The notes: generated by a model from the letters alone, not told the origin. A stretch of 64,000 nt of DNA from Chrysogorgia sp. JL179-B06 (GCA_035772405.1 JAYKKM010000143.1:186001-250000); one strand, 5' to 3'; positions 11,499 to 22,630 are shown, counted from the first letter of the stretch. Numbers and translations: made by a program.

Positions 11499-13264
11499 GG
11501 TGGGTCTGTGGTGGTTCGTGGTAGCTATTGGTGGTTCGTGGTAGTTTGCGGTGGTTTGTGGTGGTTCATGGTTGTTCGTGGTGGTTCGTGGTGGTTCATG
11601 GTGGTTTGTGGTGGTTTGCGGTGGTTTGTGGTGGTTTGCGGTGGTTTGTGGTGGTTTACGGTGGTTTGTGGTGGTTTACGGTGGTTCGTGGTGGTTCGTG
11701 GTAGTTCATGGTGGTTTGTGGTGGTTTGCGGTGGTTCATGGTGGTTTGTGGTGGTTCATGGTGGTTTGAGGTGGTTCGTGGTGGCTTACGGTGGTTTGCG
11801 GTGGTTTGTGGTGGTTCATGATGGTTCATGGTGGTTCGTGGTGGTTTGTGGGGGCTTACGGGGGTTTATGGTGGTTTGTGGTGGTTTGCGGTGGTTTGTG
11901 GTGGTTTACGGTGGTTTACGGTGGTTTACGGTGGTTTGCGGTGGTTCGTGGTGGTTCGTGGTGGTTCGCGGTAGTTCGTGGTGGTTCGTGGTGGTTCATG
12001 GTGGTTTGTGGTGGTTTGTGGTAGTTCATGGTGGTTCGTTGTGGTTCGTGGTGGTTTGTGGTGGTTTGCGGTGGTTCGTGGTGGTTCGTGGTGGTTCATG
12101 GTGGTTTGTGGTGGTTTGCGGTGGTTCATGGTGGTTCGTGGTGGTTCATGGTGGTTTGAGGTGGTTCGTGGTGGCTTACGGTGGTTTGCGGTGGTTTGTG
12201 GTGGTTCATGATGGTTCATGGTGGTTCGTGGTGGTTTGTGGTGGCTTACGGGGGTTTATGGTGGTTTGTGGTGGTTTGCGGTGGTTTGTGGTGGTTTACG
12301 GTGGTTTACGGTGGTTTACGGTGGTTTACGGTGGTTTGCGGTGGTTCGTGGTGGTTCGTGGTGGTTCGCGGTAGTTCGTGGTGGTTCGTGGTGGTTCATG
12401 GTGGTTTGTGGTGGTTTGTGGTAGTTCATGGTGGTTCGTTGTGGTTCGTGGTGGTTTGTGGTGGTTTACGGTGGTTTACGGTGGTTTACGGTGGTTTACG
12501 GTGGTTTACGGTGGTTTACGGTGGTTTACGGTGGTTTACGGTGGTTTGCGGTGGTTCATGGTGGTTCGTGGTGGTTTATGGTGGTTAACGGTGGTTTGCG
12601 GTGGTTTACGGTGGTTTGTGGTGGTTCCTGGTGGTTTGTGGTGGTTTACGGTGGTTTGCGGTGGTTCATGGTGGTTCGTGGTGGTTTGTAGTGGTTTACG
12701 GTGGTTTGCGGTGGTTCATGGTGGTTCGTGGTGGTTCGAGGTGGTTCGTGGTGGTTTGCGGTGGTTTGCGGTGGTTTGCGGTGGTTTGCGGTGGTTTACG
12801 GTGGTTTGCGGTGGTTTACGGTGGTTCGTGGTGGTTTGTGGTGGTTCGTGGTGGTTCATGGTGGTTTGTGGTGGTTTGCGGTGGTTTACGGTGGTTCATG
12901 GTGGTTCATGGTGGTTTACAGTGGGTCATGGTGGTTTACGGTAGTTTGTGGTGGTTCATCGTGGTTTGTGGTGGTTCATGGTAGTTTACGGTGGTTTGTG
13001 GTTGTTCGTGCTTGTTCATGATAGTTTACGGTGGTTTGTGGTGGTTTACGGTGGTTTACGGTAGTTTACGGTGGTTTGTGGTTCATGGTGGTTTACAGCG
13101 GTTCATGGTGGTTTACGGTGGTTCATGTTGGTTTATATGGTTGTTCTTGGTGGTTTGTGGTGGTTTACGGTGGTTTGTGGTGGTTCATGGTGGTTTGTGT
13201 TGGTTCATGGTGGTTTGTGGTGGTTGATGGTGGTTTACAGTGGTTCATGGTGGTTTACGCTGGT
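11499..13264 (+). repeat. 10-bp minisatellite, left arm
   Basis: About 175 copies of a 10-bp unit GTGGTTYRYG (variants GTGGTTTGTG, GTGGTTCATG, GTGGTTTACG, GTGGTTCGTG). A higher-order repeat of 390 bp is visible: the block starting gtggtttgag at 11761 recurs at 12151. Phase is kept except for a shift near 13080. Long open frames here are by-products of a repeat that lacks stop codons in several frames. Confidence 0.97.
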
Positions 13265-13449
13265 ACAATTTACGAAATTGGATATAACTGATTACCGATT
13301 AGCACGTAATGAACGCGTGCTTCCCTTTTCAAAGATATAGCCTTAAGCGTGTCATTGTTTGTACTTCTCTGGATCAACGTGCTCTATTTGTCATCGTGAT
13401 CGTTCTAAATCGCATGTTCTTCTATTTACTGTGCATCATCTATATTAAA

Positions 13450-13485
13450 ATGAGTTCGAGAAGGATCACTGGTACCAACGACGAG
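13450..13485 (+). CDS. left-arm copy of the transposase first exon
   Basis: ATG followed by 11 codons (MSSRRITGTNDE), then a splice donor GAG|GTAACT. The inverted copy in the right arm has the same codons and donor but an ACG in place of ATG. A possible exon-2 remnant follows at 13733-13770 after an AG acceptor and is in phase 0; it ends where the inverted arm ends. It is therefore a duplicated gene start without a body, and would splice into whatever follows. Splicing is inferred, not shown. Confidence 0.4.
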
Positions 13486-13772
13486 GTAACTTTCCGCTCT
13501 CCTTTTTTATTCATACTGAATAGATTAAATGGTCAGACGAATAGTCTTTGATGACAATTAAACAATAATAATATTAATATTCATTCAGCATTACGTACAT
13601 GACGCATCGAAACTTATTTCGCAAATATTTATAATATTTCGATTTTTATTTTTGGATATGTTTATAATATATTTTATTATTCTTGTATTTGCAAGCCTTT
13701 GTTCAACAAATGCGATACACCTATCGTCCAAGGAGCAACATGCCTTGAACGAATTATTGCAGGAGTTCAGTT

Positions 13773-13776
<4 letters not shown>

Positions 13777-13852
<76 letters not shown>
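13777..13852. repeat. compound microsatellite (TA)n(GA)n
   Basis: About 9 TA and then about 28 GA dinucleotides. A second short GA run lies at 17875-17889 on the other side of the LINE, so the LINE probably inserted into or duplicated a GA tract. Confidence 0.95.
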
Positions 13853-13855
<3 letters not shown>

Positions 13856-13965
13856 CTTTATTTAAATACGGTGGTTTCTTCAACTATTTACAATTGCTTT
13901 TCAAGAGAGCCGTAAATGCAAATTACATGTATATACAAATGCTTAATACAATGAAATAAATAACA

Positions 13966-16731
13966 TCAAAAATTATAAGTTTGGATCAAATTCTTAAAAC
14001 TATTTACATTAGTTGCATTTTTAAGAATCGATGGTAAACCATTCCATAAGACAGCGCCGCTGTACAATAAACTGCGCTTTAAATACCCTGTTTGAGGAAA
14101 TGGAATTGCAACATTAATTTCAGAAGCTCGTAAATCATGATTATGAACCTCATTTATTCGTGTAAACATTTTACTCAGATAGGCTGGGGCAAAGCCATTA
14201 ATGATCTTATACATTAAAATGGCCTTTTGCCGTTTTCTTCTAATCTCAAGATCAGACCAATTTAACGAAGCTAATATATCAATTGATCTGATCTCATATC
14301 CGGACCTAGTGATTATTCTAGCTGCTCTGTTTTGTAATTTTTGAAGCTTATTTTTCAGTACAGTACCACAGTTATCCCATACCGTACTACAATAATCAAA
14401 ATAAGGAACTATGAGTGATTGATACAGAGAGACCAAATGAGGTATTGTTAATATATTTCTCAATACTTTGAGCATCCGAAGGCCCCCTAGTATCTTTGGA
14501 ACTATTCTTTCATCAATATGATCGTCCCCAAAACTCCAAGCAATTTCATCAATATGATCGTCCCCAGAACATTTTTCTTCCACCAGAACTCCAAGCAATT
14601 TAGCCTTTGATACACGTTTGATAATCTTTTCTCTTAACTTAATCTTAGGATCCCCTATCAGCTGTTTCAATCGATAATTAGATGCTATAATGATAAACTC
14701 AGTTTTAGTGATATTAGCCGATAACTTATTGGCACTAAGCCATATACTAAGTTTCTTGATATCCCAATTTAAAATGCTTTCAAGTTCATCAACCGTTTCA
14801 GCGGTGGCAGTAATCAGTGTATCATCAGCATACATGCCAGGAGCAGTGAAGTCTAAACAGTTCGGTAGATCATTTATATAAACCAGAAATAGTAAAGGAC
14901 CTAAGGTGGAGCCTTGTGGAACTCCCGTCGTCAATGGCCTAGGTGCTGACATTGTATTGTTGACCATGCAACATTGCGATCTATTCGTGAGATATGAGCA
15001 AAACCATTCTAACGATGTTCCTCTAATCCCATAAATGCTCAGCTTTCTTAAAAGGATTACATGATCTACAGTATCAAAAGCTTTACTTAGGTCAACAAAA
15101 ACTACACCATTCATATAGTCATTATCAATATTTCTAAACCACTTTTCAGTTGCCTGCAAAAGAGCCGTTAAAGTAGAGTGACCAGATTGAAACTTACTTA
15201 AAATATCATTTTGTGTTAAATATAAATAGAGTTGGTTAAATATAAGCTTCTCAAATACTTTAGCTACTACAGATAAAACTGAAATTGGACGATAGTTATT
15301 GGCATCACTTCTGGCATTTCCCTTATAAACCGGGAAAACTTTGGCAATTTTCCAGCTATCCGGAAAAATACCAGAATTAATAGACATATTAAAAATACAG
15401 CCCAATGGACCACTTATAACAGCAGAAGCATCTCTTAGTAGTTTGGCGGAAATCTTATCCAAACCACAGGCTTTAGAAACAGATATTGTAGACAACATAT
15501 GCTGTATTGTCAAATCAGTAATTGGAGTGAACTCAAATTTCGACTCACTCGGTGTAACAAATGATTCAGGAGAGACAGAGGTTTTGACAACTCTCTCACT
15601 AATCTCAGCACCTATTGTAGAAAAGTGTTTATTGAAAGCATTAGAAATATCTAAAGGATTACTAACAACAGAGTCACCCACATTCAACTCCGTAATGCCA
15701 GATATTTTGGACTTTCGTCCAAGTAACATATTAATTGCTTTCCAGGTGCGTCGACTATCTCCAATATCATTGTCTATCTCTTCCAGAACATATTCCTTCT
15801 TAGCTTTTTTAATAGCAGCATTCACATGATTTCTAGCTGCTTTATAAGCGTCATAAAAAGATTTTGATCCATTTTTAATGGCTTGCTTTTTTAAATGATC
15901 CCTTGAGTGCATTAATTTCTTTATACTAGGGGTAAGCCAGGGAGAAGGTTTATTTTTAACCCTTCTTTTCCTTAAAGGCGCATGAATATCAAGCACCTCA
16001 GAAAACAAGCTTCCCCACGTATATACCATGTCATTGGGATCATCACTGATCTCCAGTAAGTCCCAGTGAACTCTATTAAGATCATAGATAAATAACTCTG
16101 GGTCATAATTTTTTATGTTTCGACTTTCAATATACTTAGGATTGCCTTTAATAGTTTGAAATTTCCGTACACCATATATTAAGAAATGGTCACTTATACT
16201 TATTTCAACAACTCCAGAGGCAACTAAATTCTGTGGTTCATTCGTCAAAAAATGATCAATCAAAGTCTTTGATCGACCAGTCATCCTAGTATAATCTGTG
16301 ATTAGCTGGGAAAACTGATAAGCTTCATAAAGGAACTTCACAGGAGTAGACAAGGGATCAGCTGAATCTTTAGCTAAATTACAGTTGATATCACCTGCCA
16401 ATAAGGTCTCCTTACCTTCTATATCAACAGCCATCAAAAATTTCTCAAATTCCCCGAGAACCTCAATTAATGAGTCAGGTGGTCTGTACCAAGTGGAAAT
16501 GATAAATGGCTTACTTTTTGGCTTACAAATTTCAATAGCCAACATTTCTAAATCATTTGGTACAATATCACCTCGTAAGGTATAATTGATATGTTCACGG
16601 ATATACAACGAAACTCTACCCCCATTAATATTGCGATCATTTCTTTCCAAAATGTACCCACAAATGCTCAAAAGGCCGCTATCAATAGTATTATCAAGCT
16701 TGGTTTCATTAATAGCCAGCACATGCATCAA
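13966..16731 (-). CDS. LINE ORF2: APE endonuclease + reverse transcriptase
   Basis: A 921-codon frame. Endonuclease motifs: LAINETKLD (residues about 4-12), WYRPP (about 83), LLAGDINCN (about 111) and ISDHFLIYG (about 180). RT motifs: PISVLSVVAKVFEKL (about 483), VFVDLSKAFDTVDH (about 546), GVPQGSTLGPLLF (about 608) and the catalytic YADD (about 640). The C-terminus ends in the usual short tail. It nicks target DNA and copies the element's RNA. The true start lies further upstream (to about 16800) but is shifted out of frame by about one base near 16727. A small internal duplication (DDHIDE repeated, near 14515-14570) adds about 14 residues after the RT core. Otherwise the frame is open. Confidence 0.88.
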   Translation of the reverse strand: MMHVLAINETKLDNTIDSGLLSICGYILERNDRNINGGRVSLYIREHINYTLRGDIVPNDLEMLAIEICKPKSKPFIISTWYRPPDSLIEVLGEFEKFLMAVDIEGKETLLAGDINCNLAKDSADPLSTPVKFLYEAYQFSQLITDYTRMTGRSKTLIDHFLTNEPQNLVASGVVEISISDHFLIYGVRKFQTIKGNPKYIESRNIKNYDPELFIYDLNRVHWDLLEISDDPNDMVYTWGSLFSEVLDIHAPLRKRRVKNKPSPWLTPSIKKLMHSRDHLKKQAIKNGSKSFYDAYKAARNHVNAAIKKAKKEYVLEEIDNDIGDSRRTWKAINMLLGRKSKISGITELNVGDSVVSNPLDISNAFNKHFSTIGAEISERVVKTSVSPESFVTPSESKFEFTPITDLTIQHMLSTISVSKACGLDKISAKLLRDASAVISGPLGCIFNMSINSGIFPDSWKIAKVFPVYKGNARSDANNYRPISVLSVVAKVFEKLIFNQLYLYLTQNDILSKFQSGHSTLTALLQATEKWFRNIDNDYMNGVVFVDLSKAFDTVDHVILLRKLSIYGIRGTSLEWFCSYLTNRSQCCMVNNTMSAPRPLTTGVPQGSTLGPLLFLVYINDLPNCLDFTAPGMYADDTLITATAETVDELESILNWDIKKLSIWLSANKLSANITKTEFIIIASNYRLKQLIGDPKIKLREKIIKRVSKAKLLGVLVEEKCSGDDHIDEIAWSFGDDHIDERIVPKILGGLRMLKVLRNILTIPHLVSLYQSLIVPYFDYCSTVWDNCGTVLKNKLQKLQNRAARIITRSGYEIRSIDILASLNWSDLEIRRKRQKAILMYKIINGFAPAYLSKMFTRINEVHNHDLRASEINVAIPFPQTGYLKRSLLYSGAVLWNGLPSILKNATNVNSFKNLIQTYNF

Positions 16732-16915
16732 ATTGATAATCAGTCATCATAACCCTCAACTGATCAATATGAGTTAACAAGCCATTTATATTAAGACTAC
16801 CAAACTTAAACCCCTTGGGCAACTTGGACACATTAGAAAGACATGGCAATGCATTAACCGATGGTGTTGTATAACCATCGTTTAGAGTAGCGTTGTCTTC
16901 AGGAATAATAGACCA

Positions 16916-17851
16916 TCAATGATTCATTAGTATAAAATTAGTTAAATTACTTGCAATAATAGCAACTCCCTTGCTATTTAAATGTAATTTATATTTAGCT
17001 AGAGAAGAATCGTCAATGTTATTATGTTTGATCGTTAATCTTCCCGACTGAGAACAGTACTTGCTTGTGATCTTATTTACTTCACTAACCTTCTTGGAAA
17101 GCCCATCCAAATCATACCTCTGGGTTAGCTCGGATAAACTGACAGTAGACTGAGGGTGCTCATTCTCAATATATTTTGTCAATTCCACAATTTCGTCTGC
17201 AACGTCTTGCGGCGACTTTTCCTGCAGGTCATTGGTTCCAACATGGAGTACCACATTAACCGGTTGTGTTATCTCCTTCGGGTTATATTAAAGTGCCTAT
17301 ATCACTTGTGGGATCTTTACATATTTATAGTAATTGGAACATTCTAAGAAGATTTGTACTATATCTTCTCAGGCGAAAATTTCATCTTCATGGACTTTTT
17401 TGCAGTTAAAGTTACCGGATATGACATCAAAGGAGGAATTGCAAATCAGTTTTCTTTTGTTTCTTGCTTCAAAAATTCCTCCTTTGATGTCATATCCGGT
17501 AACTTTAACTGCAAAAAAGTCCATGAAGATGAAATTTTCGCCTGAGAAGATATATTACAAATCTTCTTAGAATGTTCCAATTACTATAAATATGTAAAGA
17601 TCCCACAAGTGATATAGGCACTTTAACTATGTCCAAAGCCGGTCGCATATAGTGGTACATATCGTGGACCCGGGCTCCAGAGAAAGAATGAACTGAGACT
17701 TTCGAATTAGATGATTTACTTAGCTGAAAGCTATTTAATCTACTAATTATTGAATCACCCAAAACAAGGGTAGTCTTTCGCTCTTTCGTTTTCCCTCCGT
17801 GATCATTCGTCTTGACATTGCCCTGTGATGGTAAGCCACCCTGGTGATTAT
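16916..17851 (-). pseudogene. LINE ORF1 with SGNH/GDSL esterase domain, split by foldback
   Basis: The N-terminal part (17851-17627) is rich in K, N and Q and carries esterase block I, LVLGDSIISRLN. The C-terminal part (17254-16916) carries block III, VGTNDL, and the catalytic-His context YKLHLN. A 331-bp foldback with TTAA duplication sits between block I and block III; the coding sequence reads through when it is removed. ORF1 proteins of this type bind element RNA, and the esterase may act on membranes (family knowledge). The 5' start is not resolved. Confidence 0.75.
17292..17622. mobile_element. 331-bp foldback element with TTAA target duplication
   Basis: Two arms of about 147 bp (17292-17438 and 17476-17622) are near-perfect reverse complements around a loop of about 40 bp. 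Tips are AGTGCCTATATCACTTGTGG. TTAA flanks both sides (17288-17291 and 17623-17626), the piggyBac-type target. It interrupts the LINE ORF1. Confidence 0.92.
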
Positions 17852-17935
17852 TTTGCTTCTTGTTTTTCTTTTTCGAGAGAGAGAGAGACGCAAGGTCGTG
17901 GATACTTCAGTAAACGATATACCTATATATTATAG

Positions 17936-18001
17936 ATACCGTTGAAGTGCCCAGAATAGAAGAAATTACCGAGGATGTTCCACAAGAACAACCAAATTCT
18001 G
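17936..18001 (+). other. candidate small exon inside the 11-kb transposon
   Basis: 66 bp open in one frame (acidic, with EVPRIEEITEDVPQ), preceded by an AG after a T-rich stretch and followed by GTAAAT. It lies between the LINE and the transposase 3' end, on the opposite strand. It may be a remnant of a second element gene or coincidence. Confidence 0.2.
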
Positions 18002-18488
18002 GTAAATGTTTTTACATTGAAGTAAATACATTTTCGCGTGTATAATATTTGTATTGGATATACACTGCCTTTTAGCGCAAACAAAATTTACGATAACGAT
18101 TTCCTCTCTACACAATAACTTGTGAAGTTGTTTTACTACACTTCCAAAGCAACAATTACCATCACCTTTTTAAAGGATGCCAGATTTCTCGAAAGAGTTC
18201 CAATATTACATTGCAGTTCAATTTCAACACTTGTACATTTTGAATCTCTTGTAAGCAATCTCTGAAATGACTTCTACATACCAATCATATCGATAGACGA
18301 TAATGGAAATTAACCTTGAAGAAGACTGTTGTTTCAAAGTGGAAAACTATTCTAGGGTATGCAAGGCCCGAGGTAAAATAAAGTTAACAACATCAATATT
18401 CTGAAGTTCTTTACTAGACTAGAAGTTCTTTAACAGACAGTACTAGATGGATGACGAGATGGGGTATCACCAGTCTACTGGAGATAAC

Positions 18489-20851
18489 TTAATTTTTTTT
18501 AAATGATCCTTTCCAACCAGAAGGAATCTCTGATGGCAGTGTCGATGATGCTGTTTGGAGGGATGCTCCTGAAGTGCCAGCATTGAGAAACTCGGGTGGA
18601 GGAATGGGGATCACACGTTGATGTTTCTTACAGGTTGGCTCTTTTTGTCGACATGTCCAAACATATGGAACTAAACTGAGGACGGCTAAAGCAAGTTCAG
18701 GAGAAATGGAAGAAACACCACCTAATGTCTGTGAAGCCTTTCGTTCCGTGTTGTTCCAGCACCTAAGCATTTGTCAACATGCCTTTCCACCGATATAAAA
18801 GAAGTTCAAGATTTCCCTCAATTTCTTCTGGTTCTGGCGTTGTCGTCATCCTCTCTTCACCCATATCACCGTCAGTACGAAAAATCAAGCCAACCTCTTT
18901 TGCGAAAGTTTGTGATTGAGGGTCGCCCTTCGATAATGCCTTAACTATTCTTTGCAAAGCATGGAAATATCCAATTTTACAGGAACATTTGGAAAATGTG
19001 ATTGGTAAAAGTTTTTAACGTGGCAGCTGTCGTCAACAATAATCATTTCGAGAGGCTTTCCTTTCGACATCCTTTCCTTCAAGTCACCAATTAAATAATT
19101 GATCTCTTCGCATTTTTAGATTTAGTAAGTCTCCAAAGAACAACCTCGCCATTCTCATTCAGTCCAACAAATAAATTTTTAAATTGTTTAACAAAAGTAG
19201 AGTCACTATATCTAACAGCACCAATGTGTTTGCTAACTTTAAACGTGTGGTCACAAGTTAAAATTTTACATGCAATACTATACGGAAAAAGTTACTGATA
19301 AATGGCCGAATTTCTTCATCATAAGATAAAAATATCTGCATAAGTTTATCATTGCCTATTGGCGAAAACAAGACATTATCATGAAATGACGAAGTTCCAT
19401 CTGTTCCGTGGATTCTGCAGAAAGCTCTGTAATTCACACTTCAATCAATTCTGTTATCTCCAAAAAATTGTTCCCAAGACTCAGTAAATGGTCCAGCAAT
19501 CGAAGCGAACAAGCAGACTTGTATGAAAGTCTTACAGGAAATGCCTGCTTAACAGACAGTGGCAAAATATTTATTATATCCTGAGACGCAGACAAATATC
19601 GTTCATGATGCGCACAAACGTATATTGCCTGTATCAAAATTATATTTCCTTCAGGTCATACACGAGGCGTGGATTTAAGTAATTTTCGGAATCTATTCGC
19701 GATGTCGACCTTTAAAATTTAAGTGGGCATTCGTGCACTGGGCAATTCACTATTACCTTGAAATGCTGCATCGGACACCAAATCAAAACTTTGGGAATGC
19801 ATTTTGCTTTCTCTCTACCCATGTTTACAACGGCGTCGAATCGATAATGTATTGGATTATCCCTGAACTCCTGCAATAATTCGTTCAAGGCATATTGCTC
19901 CTTGGACGATAGGTGTATCGCATTTGTTGAACAAAGGCTTGCAAATACAAGAATAATCAAATATATTGTAAACATATCCAAAAATAAAAATCGAAATATT
20001 ATAAATATTTGCGTAATAAGTTTCGATGCGTCATGTACGTAATGCTGAATGAATATTAATATTATAATACCATGATCACCTCGGATTCTTTTGTTCTCTC
20101 CGGGAATTTAATCGCTAATTTCCCTCATTGCTCATGCAAGAGGGAAATTTTGCCATTGTCTTCTAAATTTCCCTCATTCCTACAATATGCATGCGGGAAA
20201 TTTAGTAGAACACAAAGGATTTCTTTGTCTACTAATTTTCCCGTGCATGTGAATGAGGGAAAATTAGAAGAGAAACAAATCCTTTGTTTTCCACAAAATT
20301 GGGTCATCACCTACCTATACTATCAAGTTTTGTGATTGGTTGATTAAAACAATAAAACAATAGAATCAACCACAAAGAAACCAATGTCCTAACCTGACCA
20401 CTTTTGTTCCATATAGCCAATCGCAAAACCTGTTCATTTTAGGTACGTATTTACTGACAAAATTTCCCGCTTGCATATCATATCCAGACGGGAATCTTAT
20501 AAGACAAAGGACTCTGCCTCCAACCACGGGCTAGATAAGGTTCTCAAAGTTTTCCTCGGCGATCATAATATTACAAACTGATACCATGACTTGTCGGGAA
20601 ATTAGCGATTAAATTGCCCTTCGCCTCGGGAAGATTTGTAAAAGTCCTGGGCTTCGCCCTCGGACTTTCACAAATCTTCCCTCGGCGGCGGGCAATTTAA
20701 TCGCTAATTCCCTCAAGTCATGGTATTACTTATAATTATTGTTTGTCATCAAAGACTATTCGTCTGACCATTTAATCTATTCAGTATGAATAAAAAAAGG
20801 AGAGCGGAAAGTTACCTCGTCGTTGGTACCAGTGATCCTTCTCGAACTCGT
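18489..20851 (-). pseudogene. transposase with DUF6729-like N-terminus (broken)
   Basis: Minus strand. A likely first exon at 20851-20816 ends GAG|GTAACT; a second exon from 19900 would be in phase. Blocks: SKEQYALNELLQEFR (about 19905), KVLIWCPMQHFKV (about 19800), a Cys-rich CPVHECPLKF (about 19715), QAIYVCAHHERYL (about 19635), a DHTFKVSKHIG block (about 19250), GLNENGEVVLWRL (about 19170), VDDSCHVKNFY (about 19050), KLDIFHALQRIVKAL (about 18980), then near the 3' end NERLHRHL and ISPELALAVL. The order matches a DDE-type transposase family fused to DUF6729 that I recall from cnidarian genomes. Several frameshifts (near 19710, 19650, 19260, 19100, 18965, 18725) and an internal deletion between about 18770 and the NERLHRHL block make it inactive. 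Confidence 0.65.
20066..20727. mobile_element. MITE with a large internal hairpin, in the right arm
   Basis: Absent from the left arm, so it is an insertion. The tips AATACCATGA and TCATGGTATT are inverted. Inside, 20596-20714 forms a long hairpin (about 55-bp arms: gggaaattagcgattaaatt pairs with its reverse complement), and a related shorter segment lies at 20100-20120. No coding domain. Confidence 0.8.
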
Positions 20852-21036
20852 TTTAATATAGATGATGTACAGTAAATAGAAGAACATGCGATTTAGAACG
20901 ATCACGATGACAAATAGAGCACGTTGACCCAGAGAAGTACAAACAATGACACGCTTAAGGCTATATCTTTGAAAAGGGAAGCACGCGTTCATTACGTGCT
21001 AATCGGTAATCAGTTATATCCAATTTCGTAAATTGT

Positions 21037-22470
21037 ACCACCGTCAACCACCACAAACCACCATGAACCAACACAAACCACCATGAACCACCACAAACCA
21101 CCGTAAACCACCACAAACCACCACAAACCACCGTAAATCACCGCAAACCACCGCAAACCACCACAAACCACCGTAAACCACCGCAAACCACCGCAAACCA
21201 CCGTAAACCACCACAAACCACCACGAACCACCATGAACCACCACGAACCACCACAAACCACCGTAAACCACCGCGAACCACCGCAAACCACTACAAACCA
21301 CCGTAAAGTACTACAAACCACCATGAATAACCACAAACCACCACAAACCACCACGAACCACCATGAACCACCACAAACCACTACAAACCACCATGAACAA
21401 CCACAAACCACCATGAACCACCACAAACCACTACAAACCACCATGAACAACCACAAACCACCATGAACCACCACAAACCACCATGAACAACCACAAACCA
21501 CCATGAACCACCGCAAACCACCGTAAACCACCACAAACCACCACGAACCACCACAAACCACCACGAACCACCACGAACCACCACGAACCACCACAAACCA
21601 CCGTAAACCACCGCAAACCACCACGAACCACCACAAACCACCACGAACCACCGTAAACCACCACAAACCACCGCAAACCACCGTAAACCACCACAAACCA
21701 CCATGAACAACCACAAACCACCATGAACCACCACAAACCACGATGAACCACCACAAACTACCGAAAACCACCATGAACCACTGTAAACCACCATGAACCA
21801 CCATGAACCACCGTAAACCACCGCAAACCACCACAAACCACCATGAACCACCACGAACCACCACAAACCACCACAAACCACCGTAAATCACCGCAAACCA
21901 CCGCAAACCACCACAAACCACCGTAAACCACCGTAAACCACCGCAAACCACCGCAAACCACCGTAAACCACCACAAACCACCACGAACCACCATGAACCA
22001 CCACAAACCACCGTAAACCACCGCGAACCACCGCAAACCACCACAAACCACCGTAAAGTACTACAAACCACCATGAATAACCACAAACCACCACAAACCA
22101 CCACGAACCACCATGAACCACCACAAACCACTACAAACCACCATGAACAACCACAAACCACCATGAACCACCACAAACCACCATGAACAACCACAAACCA
22201 CCATGAACCACCGCAAACCACCGTAAACCACCACAAACCACCACGAACCACCACAAACCACGACGAACCACCACGAACCACCACAAACCACCGTAAACCA
22301 CCGCAAACCACCACGAACCACCATGAACCACCACGAACCACCACAAACCACCACGAACCACCGTAAACCACCACAAACCACCGCAAACCACCGTAAACCA
22401 CCACAAACCACCATGAACAACCACAAACCACCATGAACCACCACAAACCACCAATAACTACCACAGGCAC
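21037..22470 (-). repeat. 10-bp minisatellite, right arm
   Basis: The same GTGGTTYRYG unit as the left arm, on the minus strand (appears as ACCACNRNAA-type units on the plus strand). A higher-order repeat of about 750 bp is visible: ccgtaaagtactacaaacc at 21301 recurs at 22051. The array is about 330 bp shorter than the left one and has a different internal order. Confidence 0.97.
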
Positions 22471-22630
22471 CACCGTAAACCACCATAAACCACAAATATG
22501 CACGCAAACCTCTATATGTATCCTAACATGACGTACTTGAGACTCTGGGATAAATCCATCGCCGGAAGCAGAAATTATTTTTGGGACACTTGCCATGGGA
22601 AGCAATCTGATTGCCTAACCAGAAACAACT

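Larger units (their letters stand above)
13853..17874 (-). mobile_element. CR1-like LINE (minus strand), nested in the 11-kb transposon
   Basis: From 5' to 3' on the minus strand: ORF1 with SGNH esterase motifs (17851-16916, interrupted by a foldback), ORF2 with endonuclease and reverse transcriptase (about 16800-13966), and a 3' UTR with AATAAA just before the GA tract. The 5' end of ORF1 is missing or truncated. ORF order and the esterase in ORF1 are typical of the CR1 group (family knowledge). Confidence 0.85.
11430..22538 (-). mobile_element. ~11.1-kb transposon with minisatellite terminal inverted repeats
   Basis: Two inverted arms, 11430-13770 and 19869-22538, enclose a broken minus-strand transposase. 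Each arm has a short unique tip (AAGTACGTYATGTTAGGAT), 1.4-1.8 kb of a 10-bp minisatellite, then about 500 bp of unique sequence. The candidate target duplication is GAGACT at 11424-11429 and 22539-22544, next to the tips. Later insertions are a CR1-like LINE (about 13853-17874) with its own foldback (17292-17622), and a MITE in the right arm (20066-20727). The superfamily is not certain; the protein combines a DUF6729-like N-terminal region with a DDE-type core. Confidence 0.75.

Noticed and set aside
11469..13340. Many plus-strand ORFs rich in Trp/Val/Gly (up to 301 codons)
   Set aside because: Translations of a 10-bp minisatellite in several frames at once; no non-repeat coding sequence.
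21010..22605. 531-codon minus-strand ORF and neighbours
   Set aside because: Same minisatellite in the right arm; open only because the repeat lacks stops.
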